A stretch of 64,000 bases of DNA from Diphasiastrum complanatum (lineage: Eukaryota > Streptophyta > Lycopodiopsida > Lycopodiales > Lycopodiaceae). Positions 47,936 through 60,170 of the stretch are shown one piece after another. Both the position numbers and the translations under genes were made by a program. The notes below the pieces were generated by a model. That model ran no database searches. It was not told where the DNA came from and worked only from the letters and a program-made list of their open reading frames with translations. The stretch spans positions 14,591,371-14,655,370 of the forward strand of contig CM055114.1 in assembly GCA_029204225.1 (NCBI GenBank), read 5' to 3'. Numbering within the stretch: position 1 is the stretch's first letter; every line of letters starts with the position of its first letter.

Positions 47936-48219
47936 AAAAGATTCACAAATTGATGTCTCTTGCCTAGTTATAGAAACTGCTCTTACTTAACTAAACATAA
48001 CTATCTTGAGGGATACTTAGCCCTTGTTAAGTATTATTTAGTCTACATTGGGCCCTTGTTGGCCTATTATCCTTATTAATTACTTTGGAGGGCCTAAAGA
48101 GAGAACCGCTTGTTATTAAGGCTAATAGCTCCTTTGGGCCTACAAAGCTTACAATGGATATTATATTGCCTTGAAAAGCACTAATGTACTAAAAGTACAT
48201 GATACTCCCCCTACTTAAA

Positions 48220-48850
48220 CATTTTTGTCCTCAAAATTGAAGACGCTTGTCTGATCAGCTTGATCGCCTTGGTTAAGTAGTCATGATTGAGGATGTGTCA
48301 TCCAAAAATGTATTGCCTTATTACAAATCCAAAGTTGTCAAATTGAAATTATTTTGCTGGCTTTAGACTGTAATCCTTGTTCCCATGGAGGAAAAACTGA
48401 TGGTCGAAGAAGTGTTTGATGAAGTACCATATTGCTAGTTGGCAACCAATCTATATGGAATGAACAGAGTGTATCACCGCAATATCCTCTTTTGTCTACT
48501 TCCTCAACATCATAACAAATTGGATGATTTATTTAATTCCTTTTGGATCGTATTTTGGCATTGCATCTGGTTGTGTTGGTCTGAAGATTTTGTCATGTTG
48601 TTGGGTAGTCACTTTGTTGTTTAATCCAAATGCTTCAATGATAACCATAAGCCTTGCATCTGAATTGTAAAGATTCCACATGAAGGAATTATTGGCATAG
48701 TCAATTTTCAATATAGGAACCAATATGTTCGGATGGATCATCTCTAGAAATAGCAATTGGTATTTTGAATGGACATTCATTTCCAAGAATATTGAGTGAA
48801 TGAGATGCTTGCAAAGAGTAAGGATATCTCTTTCACTCAAAGTCTTTAGT
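48220..48850 (-). pseudogene. Unrecognised minus-strand ORF
   Basis: The minus strand from about 48840 reads about 103 clean codons (segments HLIHSIFLEMNVHSKYQ and IDYANNSFMWNLYNSDARLM) and goes on, with four stops, to about 48280. The composition is protein-like. I do not recognise a family. It lies between two copia fragments of opposite strand, so an LTR-element ORF or a captured host fragment are both possible. Confidence 0.3.
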
Positions 48851-48959
48851 AGATTAGATCATCATGTTCAAAAATATTGATATTTCCAATATTTTGAACC
48901 ACAAACTGGAAATTTTGATATAATGGATCTGTGATTGTTTGTCCCATCTCATAGCTAGG

Positions 48960-49700
48960 ACAATGGCCTTGTATCAGACAAGCCAGCATGGAGCAATAAT
49001 AGGAGTAAGCATTAGCAGTGCAACCAACTTGACATCCTATGATGCGTGCATAAAGGGAAAGGTGTCCCGTACTCCCTTCACTAGGGACTCCTTCAGAACA
49101 ACAAAGATTCTAGAGTTAGTACATTCGGACATCTGTGGACCCTTCGACGTGATCTCTATAGGAGGCTCGAAGTACTATATCACCTTCATCGACGACTATA
49201 GCAAGTTCGCAACTGTCTACTTCATAGATAACAAGTCAGAAGCACTCGACAAGTTCATAGAATACATCAACTGGGCAGAAAAATGGACAGGAAGCAAAGT
49301 CAAACAGATTAGAACTGATCATGGCCGAGCATATATCTCAAATCACTTCACTTCTAAAATAGTTGTGGAATCCTTCATAGAAGGACCGCATCCTGTACAC
49401 CACAACATAACGTAGCCAAAAGAAAAAACAGGACTCTCATGAAAGCCACAAGGTGTATGATGGCCTATTCGAAAGCACCAAGAGTATTGTGGGCTGAAGC
49501 AGTAGCTACAACCGCCTACATCCAAAATAGGATCGGCAAATCCGGTGTTCCTCACACGACACCACATGAACTATGGTGGGGCAAAAAGTCCAATCTGATG
49601 CACGTTCGAATTTTTTGATGTGCAGCTTATGCACATGTTCCAGACAAGTTCCGAAAGAAGCTCAAAGAGAAAGTTGAACAAGCTGGTATGACAATGTTGT
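48960..49700 (+). pseudogene. Copia integrase fragment (plus)
   Basis: The plus strand holds the end of the zinc-binding region (CIKGKVSRTPF), the integrase core LVHSDICGPFDVIS, YYITFIDDYSKFATVYF and VKQIRTDHGRAYIS. After a frameshift near 49410 it continues with MMAYSKAPRVLWAEAVATTA and THELWWGKK-like copia sequence. All three catalytic-site regions are partly visible, but the frame is broken. It is inverted relative to the protease fragment at 46812-47660. Confidence 0.82.
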
Positions 49701-49780
49701 GTCGTCAATGTAGCATAGAGGTTCATCGTTGGGAGCGGCAACCTCGCCTTCACCTGTGTAGCACAAGAGAGAGAGAAGAG

Positions 49781-50191
<411 letters not shown>

Positions 50192-50613
50192 AATGAAACC
50201 TGCAGAGTGTTATTAGAAATAGACTAGAGATACAATACAAAGGATATGACTCTCTTTTATAGATTTCCAAGGTGAGCCTTCTTCACTCTGATTGGCCACT
50301 TCATTGGGCAAGGATTCTAATCTAAGCCTTTCAAAGAAACACAACTTAAATCTAATGGTTCTAAGAAAGCACAAGACAAGTCACATGAATCATGTGAGTC
50401 TTACTTTGTGCTACTTAGATTATTTATTTTTCACCTTGACTTTGTGAACTTGGGCCGCAGACTTATTTATTTACACCTAGGGCCCAAGTCTCTATGGAAC
50501 AACTTAGAACAACTAGCAATGTGCTCATTGGGTTGGGCTTAAACACGCAGAATGCTAGTGCCCTCGCACTTATTATTCTAACTGTACAATGTACTTGTAT
50601 ACTACAAGTTTCA

Positions 50614-52271
50614 TCACATTGTGCACTCTATACTGAATGTGAAACATTCAAATAGATAAGTTTTATCCTTGTCTATTACTTCCATTATGCAAGAAGTCTT
50701 AGACAAGTCTTTTGGTTGAACGTGATGCAATAGTTCTTGTGATCTCAAGGAAGATGAGGTCCTTGAGTGGTCTGCCTCATTGACAACTTCATTGTCTGAA
50801 CTAGCCTTTATATTGCTCAATTGAAGATCAATCCTGAAAACAAAAAGATTGTCCTCATAATCCTTCACATCATCTTCGTTATTATCACCAACTGATTTGT
50901 GATGTCCATGCATTGACATTTGTATACGCAACTAAAATTTTCTGGGTCAACACAAATTGGGAATTACATTGATGTTGCCAATCTTGTGTACTCTCCATAG
51001 CAGTGTAGATATATTGATTGGACACTTCTTGTGAATTCAATGAAAAATCAAGAGTTGTTGATAAAGTTGGCTGATCCATCTGTTTAATAAGCTTATCCAT
51101 CATGGGTAACTATTTTTCTTCATCAATTTGCTCTTCTAGTTCATCCTCTGATGATGTTGATGAAGAATCATTAGATTCACTTGAATCAGTTTCCTGCATT
51201 GGATCTTCCATACTAGGCATTTCCTCTTGATTACTATCATTTTGATTCCCAAGACATGATTTTAGCGGGTTTCCAATATTGACTGTTCCTTCTGGATCAG
51301 TATCAATGTGCTCTCCTTAATTTGAGTCCTGAATTTCACTATCAGATTGCTCATCATCCTCAAAATGTTGGATCCTTGAAGCTTCACCTCTTTGTTTGAC
51401 ATTTTGGTGAAGATTCGTTGGCACACCTCTGGCTGCTATAGATTGTTGTGCTTGTTGTTCCAACATTCCCATGTTATTTCCAAGTCCAACCAGATATCCA
51501 CAATGACTCTGTAATACATGTTCTCCCTTGTCCATGTCAATTCTCCAAACATCTTGAAAAGATGTTACATTTTGTGATGGAGACGGTAGTTGGAACAATG
51601 TAGATGACTCCTTACATCTTTGATCAGCTCTCACAATTTTGTCTTGCCCACCAACCAGGCTAGCAAGCAATTTTGTCCATTTCACCTCATCATCTTGTCG
51701 ATTCTGTTTCGATCTTGTCTCATTTCTGGCAACATTCCAACTATCAGATCTTGTGTGGCCTGCAGTTTACCTAGTACAGTTTCTTGTTGTTCGAAACCTA
51801 CAGTTCTTCCATCGCTTCTTCAATAGGGCTCGATTATTTATTGAACAATAGTAATGGTGAACCAAAATGGGTATGAGGAGTGGCATTATTGATAGTGCTA
51901 TTCTATATGCAACGTTGCACATGAGATGACGATTGTTCAAGTTGGCACATAGAACTCATTTACTGTAGTGTGTGCTCATCACCTTGTGAATTGCGATGAT
52001 GTTTTGATTGTCATGAATATAGCTCATCATCATTGTCACTACTACAAAAACCACCATCAATATTAGATTGATTTGACTGGTATAGCTCATGGTTTTTATT
52101 TTGGTTAGAATAGTTTTCATCATCACTCAAATAGTCTCCATATGAGTCGTGTTGCTCATATTGATCTGAATTACTATCATTGTGCTCCTCATATCAAAAA
52201 TCACAATATGATTGGTCATCACATTCAAATTGATTATCAAATTCCACCTCATAATCAAAATCAGAATCCAT
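50614..52271 (-). pseudogene. Decayed acidic gag-like ORF
   Basis: From an ATG at 52271 the minus strand reads a highly acidic, Asn- and Tyr-rich protein (MDSDFDYEVEFDNQFECDD at the start). The frame is kept over long distances but carries many stops. Later parts include SSPIEEAMEEL, then an acid/serine-rich run (SSESNDSSSTSSEDELEEQ-like) near 51150, and a final 105-codon open piece ending at 50614. The style is that of the N-terminal gag region of a plant LTR retrotransposon. Stops at former CAG-type codons would fit C-to-T decay of methylated repeats. No zinc knuckle was seen. Confidence 0.4.
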
Positions 52272-53183
<912 letters not shown>

Positions 53184-53188
53184 AATTT

Positions 53189-53790
53189 CACATAGTTTCT
53201 CTTGACAAAGCAAGACCAAACCCTTTGAAGCCTTTATTCATAAACCAACAAGGTACAGTAAAGCTGAAAAGTAAAATACAGTACAATAAAGCACCATATA
53301 GCATAACCACTCTCAAAACGTCCAGCTGATACCTACCACCATCCCACAACACAAAAGTTAGTACAGTGGGGAAGACAGGTGTCATAGCTGAGCGTTAGTC
53401 GTTATCCATGACCAAAAGAAGTTATACTACTCATCAGCATAAATAGCATTTTGAAACATAGTCCAATCTTCCCAAACACAAAGATGATTTTATAGCGATA
53501 GGCCAAGCCTCTCCGTTATCGTATCAGGGCGAGTGCCCGCCCTGCTGATCAGTTTTTGGGCAGTGGTCCGTATCAGTTTGATTTGTTTATAGCACAAGTA
53601 TGAAAAGTTTTCACCGTATATATTGCTTATCGCTAAAAGCCATGGTGTGAACACGGTGCCGGTGTCAGAGCAAATCCATGCTATTCTAACCCGTGTGACT
53701 TAAGAAATGTCATGCACTACTATCCATACTCCTGAGCATATCCATGCTTTCTAGTCGTATCTCACCATAAATTGAGGAACACAATCGAGT
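53189..53790 (-). repeat. CT-tailed repeat family, minus-strand copy
   Basis: The reverse complement matches 14585-15195 in order: GGATATGCTC, ATGGATTTGCTC, GCCCTGATACG, GGCCTATCGCTA, GGGAAGATTGGACTATG, CTCAGCTATGACACCTGTCT, GTGGGATGGTGGTAGGTA, TTCAAAGGGTTTGGTCTTG and AACTATGTGAAATTG. It then passes straight into the long CT tract. No long open frame is present. Confidence 0.72.
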
Positions 53791-53812
53791 ATGTCACTTC
53801 GTTCAGGAGGGT

Positions 53813-55018
53813 ATGGCCTTCATGTTTTTCTTATCTGCTCTTATCCCTGACGAGGCAGAATCTTCTGGGTCATCCATGATTGGTTTGCCTGCCCCTACTA
53901 CTCATGTGGCTTCAGAGGTTTCCATTACTGATGAGGTTTTAGGAAATGTAGAGGAGGCCAGACAAGCACAACAATATGATTATGCCAAGGCTCGTTCTTT
54001 GTCTATCCCTCCCTTATCTACTGTGAGCGAGATTGACCAGAGTAGAACCCTGATGGACCGCCCTGTGTACCATATGGACGATATTGCATTCTTGTCCGTT
54101 AGCGACATCGGAGATGTAATGGATCTCAGAGAAGATGAGATATTATCTCTTATGTTAATGATGATTTCTGAATTTAATGATTTTATTGACTTTGATGATG
54201 GCGACCTCATAGATGACATCGACTATGAGGACCAAGTAGAATGGGCAAGTGGCACAGATGCCCTTCAAAGGATGCTATCTGAGAGCAGGGCATATGAGAC
54301 TAATATGTCAAGTGAGGAGGAGTTTTTGGCTCTACAAAAAAGTATCCGCCACCTCCCATATATACTATTCCAGCTGACCAGCAATCGACCATTATTGTTG
54401 CTCACAATTTAGAAGCTGCTGGTGTGATCCAAACTGACGAGGAGGATTTGGTAAGTACACATTCTCACAAAAATCATTTACTATTTAACGTGTAACTAAT
54501 GATTGATCTGCTAGTTTGACTAACACTTGATTATGTGTTGTAGGAAATCGTTGAAGTTGATGCCTTTGCTAGAATGCATGGAGGATTGAGAGAGAGACAA
54601 GGCGGGAGACAGAAGGATGTCTCATTGGCTCATTATATGGAACAATTTGTAAATAACGAAATTTGTATTCTTCATGAAAGGTTTTTTGTGAATGTGGGAA
54701 CCTTAATCATGGCCATCAAGGCCCTATCTTATTTTGCCCAAGGGCATAAATATCCAAAAAATACATATAGAATCATTTTTTGTCAAAAGAGATGTTGCTC
54801 TTAAAGTGTTCAATTACGTGCCAAACAATGATTCTATGAAATCATCTGCTCTTGCAATTCTATCAGGATATATAGATCTGAGCAAAAGGCGATCCACTCG
54901 ATTTTTGGATCCGTATGATAGGAAAAAGTTCCTTCATGATCACACAGCAAAAATTGTCCTTAGAGACAATGAAAAAAAAAGATTGTACTCTTTTCCATTT
55001 AATGTATGTGAAATTTGA
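53813..55018 (+). pseudogene. Unknown acidic two-exon gene, convergent partner 1
   Basis: The first open stretch gives about 199 residues with an acidic core (FNDFIDFDDGDLIDDIDYED). A frameshift in an A-run near 54338 would restore a path ending VIQTDEEDL at a GTAAGT donor (about 54452). An acceptor TTGTAG near 54542 leads to EIVEVDAFARMHGGLRERQG, and after a second frameshift near 54740 to FFVKRDVALKVFNYVPN and LSKRRSTRFLDPYDRKKFLHD, ending at a possible donor GTATGTG near 55008. The domain is not recognised. It faces the next gene tail to tail, with about 480 bp between. It may be the accessory gene of a DNA transposon. Confidence 0.4.
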
Positions 55019-55496
55019 GAATTTTTTATCACATGGGTTTGATCTTTATTGAATGCCATCAATCTAATTTTGGCTTATAAATTTACATGCATTTTTGAAT
55101 CTTTGATATTCAGTTGATCTTGTTGTGTATCAAACTTGAGCTCGTTCATAAAACCATTGGAATAGCTGAATGATGTAACTATTTTTTGAGGATGTTCTAC
55201 CATGTTGTATATTTCGATGAAATGTTGCTCTTGTCTGCCAATGTGATTTCTCCATTCCTTGTGAGGACCATATACTCAAACTGCCATACTTTTTGGCAAA
55301 AAATGATGCATGATGCCTTAGTATGTGTTGCAATATCAAAGATTTATGCATTGGTTAGAAAAATATGCATTGGTTAGAATCTATCAAGCAAGTTATACTA
55401 AAATTGTAAAATTGTAAGACACTGTTCAAATGTATCTTACCATGTAGTGGGTGATGTGATCTGAGCCCCAAGCCACCCGAACTGCATCTACAAACT

Positions 55497-57085
55497 CTAT
55501 TGTTGTTTCTCCAATAGGAGTGCATCTGCATATGAAATTGTGTCTTTTCTAAGCACTTCAACCATATTATCGAGCTTTTTCCAAACTTCAACCTTCTTTA
55601 CCCTTGTTGTTCCTTTATCTTCAAAGTCTTCTGTTGCAGAAATAACATCTTTCCAAACCGAGTATTGGATCTTAGACGACTCTTTAGAATGATTTGATAA
55701 AAATTGACGAGCTTTGACTCCTCCTATGCTAGGTTTACTGGGTACATTTCCTGTTTTTCTCAAAAGCTTTTCATCTTTTTGTAATTTAACATGGCCTTTG
55801 TGAAGGCCTGCTTTTGACAACACTTCCTCTAATCGAGTGATTGCTTGTTTTGATGTTGACTCTGGCTTACTATTCCATGCAAACAAGATATGAAGATATA
55901 TTAATTTCTCTATGATCCTCACCTCTCCATGGAGTGTGCAAATATGCACATTTTGTAAAGGAATTGGTAGTACTGGTTTCCAGTTGGGATCTTCAATATC
56001 TCTCTTGTGTTTCTTGAAATGTCATTTGATGATTTCATACAATATAGACATGGATGTTTCGAATTTGCTCCATGAGATACATTGAACATACATTTCAATG
56101 ACTTCAAGTCTCCAGCTAAATGCCATTTCACAAAAAATTCACCTCTTTCAGGAACACTAAATACTTTGTCATTCATATAATCCTTTATGATATCTGGATA
56201 ACTTGTTCTGCCAAAAATTTAAAAAAAGAACATCTTGATCCTCCTTGATAACCTGTTCAACATATGGAATCACAAGTTTTTATATATTCAAAACAATTAC
56301 CAAAAGAAATTGCACATGAATAACAGCCATTTTTTACCTGAAAACATGGTAGCCACCATATGTTGTTTTCTGATTGCACACTGAAGTTGAGATCCCTTGA
56401 GTTTGTTGCATTGCTCAATGCTCCATTCATGAGAGTAATACTTACTCTTTCCAACTTTTGTCCTTTTATAACTTCTGATTCATCTAGCTTGACCACCAAA
56501 ATAAGTTTGCTCATACTAGCACTTGTAATATTATTGAATTTCACTATAAATCTCAATAAATGATTCAAATCCACAGATAGTTGTTGGTAGAATTATATGA
56601 CAAATTGCCAGACTTTAAATTGTAAATCTCATTGATGTGAAAAGGGATTCCAATGACATTTTGCATACTCTTAGATGCTCATTTGCAACCAATGCTGATC
56701 TGCAAATGATTATGAAAATCAAGAAACCCAAATAGGACACATAATAAATGTCATGCTATTTCACAAAACTAAAATAAAACTGATTCAAATCAAATCCTTA
56801 CTTGAATGCTTGAGTCTTTTTTCTCCGTTGGCCTCCATTTAGCGAAAGCTTATCAATGTCCCTCAGAATTCTTTTTCACTTGTTTCTTTTTAATTTCTTA
56901 TCTAGTATGCGAGTTTCTTCTTTTAACTGGTCATTTGATATACGTAATGTCTGAACAACTTGTCGGAATTGATCATTACTTGCATTCAAATTTAACATAA
57001 TATTATGTAAACGTGCATTATCTTCTTTTGTTTGTAATAATGCGGACTCTTTTTCTCTATAGTCATCAAGCAAACCAGTCAACAT
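55497..57085 (-). pseudogene. Unknown spliced gene, transposase-like pattern
   Basis: The minus strand starts with a coiled coil (LLDDYREKESALLQTKEDNA, then ASNDQFRQVVQTLRISNDQL) and runs through one in-frame stop to a GTAAGG donor near 56803. A middle part (about 56574-56340) follows, then HLAGDLKSLKCMF...HPCLYCMKSS (about 56120-56030). After a frameshift it reads VHICTLHGEVRIIEKLIYLH (about 55950) and a lysine-rich C-terminus to 55497. The G-D-x-K-x-L, C-x2-C and H-x-C-T-x-H-x-x-x-R-x-x-E spacing is like uncharacterised transposase-like proteins of eukaryotic mobile elements. I cannot name a superfamily. Stops and frameshifts make this copy inactive. Confidence 0.45.
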
Positions 57086-57199
57086 ACATTCTAAACTCTA
57101 TATTTTTAGAACCGAGTTTGCAACACCATAAGTCGTCAATCTTTCACAATAATCCAGTAAACCGTTTTTTCCATCACACAAAAACTTTATTGATTGTGT

Positions 57200-57570
57200 G
57201 ATGGATTGTAATTGTGGAGCTTGCATCGTCTGTTATCCCTTCCTTCCGCTTGTCTTCGGCCATCTTCACCACTGCTCTTCGTCTTCGCTTGGGGCTTCCT
57301 CATCCTTCGGTTTTGGGTCTCTCCAAGTGTGTTTGTGGTCACCCTATTGATGCTCTTGCTATCCACCTCCTCCGTTGTCCTTCTGGGAGTGAGCGCACAG
57401 CTACACATGATGTTGTCAGAGATGCAGCGGCCGCTATAGCCAGAGATGGAGGATTCCATGTCCTCAGAGAGCAGTCTCATGTCCTTCCTTCTTCCGCGTC
57501 CCACTCTTCCCGCAGGCGTGTTGACATTGTCCTCTCTCAAAGATGGGCTTCGTACTTTGGCAGATGATCC
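57200..57570 (+). mobile_element. LINE polyprotein C-terminal fragment
   Basis: A GC-rich open frame on the plus strand reads LRLRLGLPHPSVLGLSKCVC, then CGHPIDALAIHLLRC and THDVVRDAAAAIARDGG followed by a VDIVLS-type end. C-x-C-G...H-x-x-x-C followed by H-D-x-V-R-D is the tail found after reverse transcriptase in several plant and algal non-LTR elements. Base composition differs sharply from both flanks, so it is a separate insertion. Confidence 0.65.
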
Positions 57571-57776
57571 AATGGATACAAACTTTCGTTAATCCACAAA
57601 TCGTAATTCTTTCTTTGGTTGATTCTGTGAGCGATCATATCAAGTGGAAAAACTGTGGATTCTTTCACTACTCCTCTTTTAGCTATCGAAGCATTCTCGG
57701 CAGGGAGAACAATGTGTAGATGAAACTGAGACATCTCCGCAAACATCAACTGACAGACCAAAAAAAAAATAGACAC
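57537..57776 (-). other. Unassigned minus-strand ORF
   Basis: 79 codons including FPLDMIAHRINQRKNYDLWI. It could be a 5' exon of the unknown gene at 55497-57085 separated from it by the LINE insertion, or chance. No motif supports either. Confidence 0.2.
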
Positions 57777-58059
57777 TATTCTTCATCCATGGCGTACTCG
57801 AGATTCTATGTTTATTCTCTCGCTAGTTAAAATGAGGGACACAATCTCATTTTCAAATTTGAAAAAGTTAGTTAATGAGCATCATAGGTTCTTGAAGTCA
57901 CAGTTGCATGCATCATAATCGTGTCATATTAACTACACATTACTAATAAGGTTAAGCTAAACTGGACCTGAAAGTCCGTCGGAGTTTTAAAATTTGACGT
58001 TTTTTTTTGTCCTATGTGGCATTTCTTAGACGGCCCTTTTGATGTTTATAATTCCTCTA

Positions 58060-58545
58060 ATGAACCTATCAGAGGTTTATGAATGAAGTCTTTGGTAATC
58101 TGATTTCTGATTCTACAAATATTTTCATGGATGACATCTGCATAGCTACCAATACGATGGCGAGCATGTGATGGCGTTGAAACTTTGTCTGTTTGTTTGT
58201 AAAACTAAATCCATAGCATTGAATCCACGGAAGTGTTTATTTGCGATGCCGTATGGAATCCTCTTAGGCCATGTTGTCAGTAAGAATATCATATCTACCG
58301 ACCACCCCACCAAGGCTGACAAAGTTAGGATGATGTAACGCCGCACTGATGTGAAAGGGATTCGTTCTTTTCTTGGTAGCGTTGGCTATTATCGGAGGTT
58401 CGTGAAAGATTACAATAAGATTACTTATTGGTTCAATTGTTGGCTAAGGACACGCCCTTTGTATGGACAGAGGAACACCAACAGGTATTCGAACTTTTGA
58501 AAACTGACTTGATTAACTCACTCATTTTGAAACCATATGACTGAA
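58060..58545 (+). pseudogene. Ty3/gypsy RT fragment D
   Basis: The plus strand gives RFMNEVFGNLISDSTNIFMD with the catalytic-box relic FMDDICIAT, then LNPRKCLFAMPYGILLGHVVS and IRSFLGSVGYYRRFVKDYNK, the usual order of gypsy RT palm and thumb. The Y/F-x-D-D box is intact, but stops follow. It breaks off before RNase H. Confidence 0.8.
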
Positions 58546-58795
58546 CATTAAATTTTCATTTGATTGTAGGAGCATGACCGATAGCCATTAACTGTGCGTT
58601 GTTTAAGTGAACTTAAAAGATTATGGCTACCCTCCACACGTGGGAACATGCTCCACGTGTGTGATATTTAACTATGTACATGATATTGCAAAAGATCAAG
58701 CTAGCTTTTGCCAATTTTTCACAATGACATCATTTTTGTGAAACCAATGTCAAGCTTATTTTGAGTCAAAAGTAGCAATAGGAAAAGAATCCAAA

Positions 58796-59585
58796 ATGCA
58801 AAATCTTGATTATTTGCACTATATCTTAGGTCTTGAAGTAGTTAGGAAACAAGAATATAGCTTTATTTGTCAATCCAAGTATGCTATCTCAGTCCTAAAA
58901 AAATTTCATGTGATACGTGCAAACGACACTCCTATGGAGCACCATATAAGACATCCAATAGATGGTAATGACCTTCAAGGACATCGCTCTCTATAGGAGT
59001 CTCGCTCTCTATAGGAGTCTCATAAGCTCCTTGAATTAGACTCACCATTACTAAACATGATCTAAAGTTTTTTATCAATAGTTTGAGTTTATATGCGATT
59101 TCCTTTGATCCATTAACGTAAATTGGCCAAGAGGGTGCTTAGGTACATTTTTAGCACTTTAGATTTTGGCAATACCTTATAAAAGGGGATAACATTTGCT
59201 TAATTGGATTTTCAAATTCAGATTTTGCAGTGACAAGATTGATAGAAAGTCCACAAGTTTATTTGCTATATTCATTGGAAAAGGAGCCATCCTTGGCTTT
59301 AGAAGGTCCACAAGCGTATTTACTATATTCGTTGGAAAAAGAGCCATCTCTTGGCTCTTGAAAAAGCAGCACACCATATCTCTCTCATCCACTCAAGCTG
59401 AGTACAAAGCACTCACCAATACTATCAAAGAGATTCTCTGGATCAAGCGCCTTTTGGTGAAGCTCAAATGCATCAAATCTAAAGACATTCCCATTATTAG
59501 ATATGACAACATTTCAATCCAAGGCCTTGTTTCAGATCCTATCTTTGCATGCAAGGAGCAAGCACATCGAGGTTCAATAGCTTAG
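58796..59585 (+). pseudogene. Copia RT end and RNase H fragment
   Basis: The plus strand has NLDYLHYILGLEVVRKQEYS followed by a CQSKYAISVLKKFHV-type segment (RT end), then after stops DRKSTSLFAIFIGKGAI, SWLLKKQHTISLSSTQAEYK and IKEILWIKRLL (RNase H). The segment 59244-59300 is tandemly duplicated in frame. The right end reads DPIFACKEQ where H-x-R-x-K-H-I is normal. Confidence 0.82.
59244..59357 (+). repeat. 57-bp in-frame tandem duplication in copia RNase H
   Basis: Units 59244-59300 and 59301-59357, each beginning AGAARGTCCACAAG and encoding RKSTSLFAIFIGKGAILGF and RRSTSVFTIFVGKRAISWL. The 19-residue duplication leaves the reading frame open. Confidence 0.92.
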
Positions 59586-60170
59586 GAGTTCAGAAGAGTT
59601 TTCTTTGCAAAGATTAAGCTACTTTGATGCACCATTTTACATGATCAGTTGACAGTACTGACTTCTTCTGCTTCTTCTAGCTAAATGCCATTTCATTTCT
59701 TGATAGCAATAAGTCTTGTCTGAGAGAGGCCATAGTACTTCGGAAAACCATCATTTATTGAGATCAAAACTTTTGATTAAAAGCCTTGCTTCCTGTTTTT
59801 ATATTAGACGATGGCCATATGACTTGTTATCAAAGCTCGGTTACAGATCTTTCATCTTTATATTTTAATATGGTATTGTTCAGCCTCTTTTAACTGCTTT
59901 GGCCATAGTGCCTCCTGCTAAAAAGCTAGAAAATAAAGTGCTACTAGTTTTTTTACACTGATGAAAGACAGCTGCCAAATACTTCAAAGATCTAAACAGA
60001 TTATAGATATATGAACCATAATTTAATGCATGAGAGTCCTTGAGATTTTCATCTCTGATCATCATCAGGTTATCCAAGCATGAATTCTGCTGGGCAAGAT
60101 GGTATCGGGAAAATGAATCAAATAAACTCAAATGAATCCTTGGGGTATTTCATGCCAAAGATATATGGTG
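59586..60170. other. 3' flank of the condensation-domain gene
   Basis: No gene is seen. It should contain the 3' untranslated region of the minus-strand gene that ends at 60171. Confidence 0.5.

Noticed and set aside
53430-53470. Hammerhead ribozyme core in the CT-tailed repeat (CTGATGAG on the minus strand)
   Set aside because: The matching GAAAC half and paired stems were not found nearby, so the motif is probably chance.
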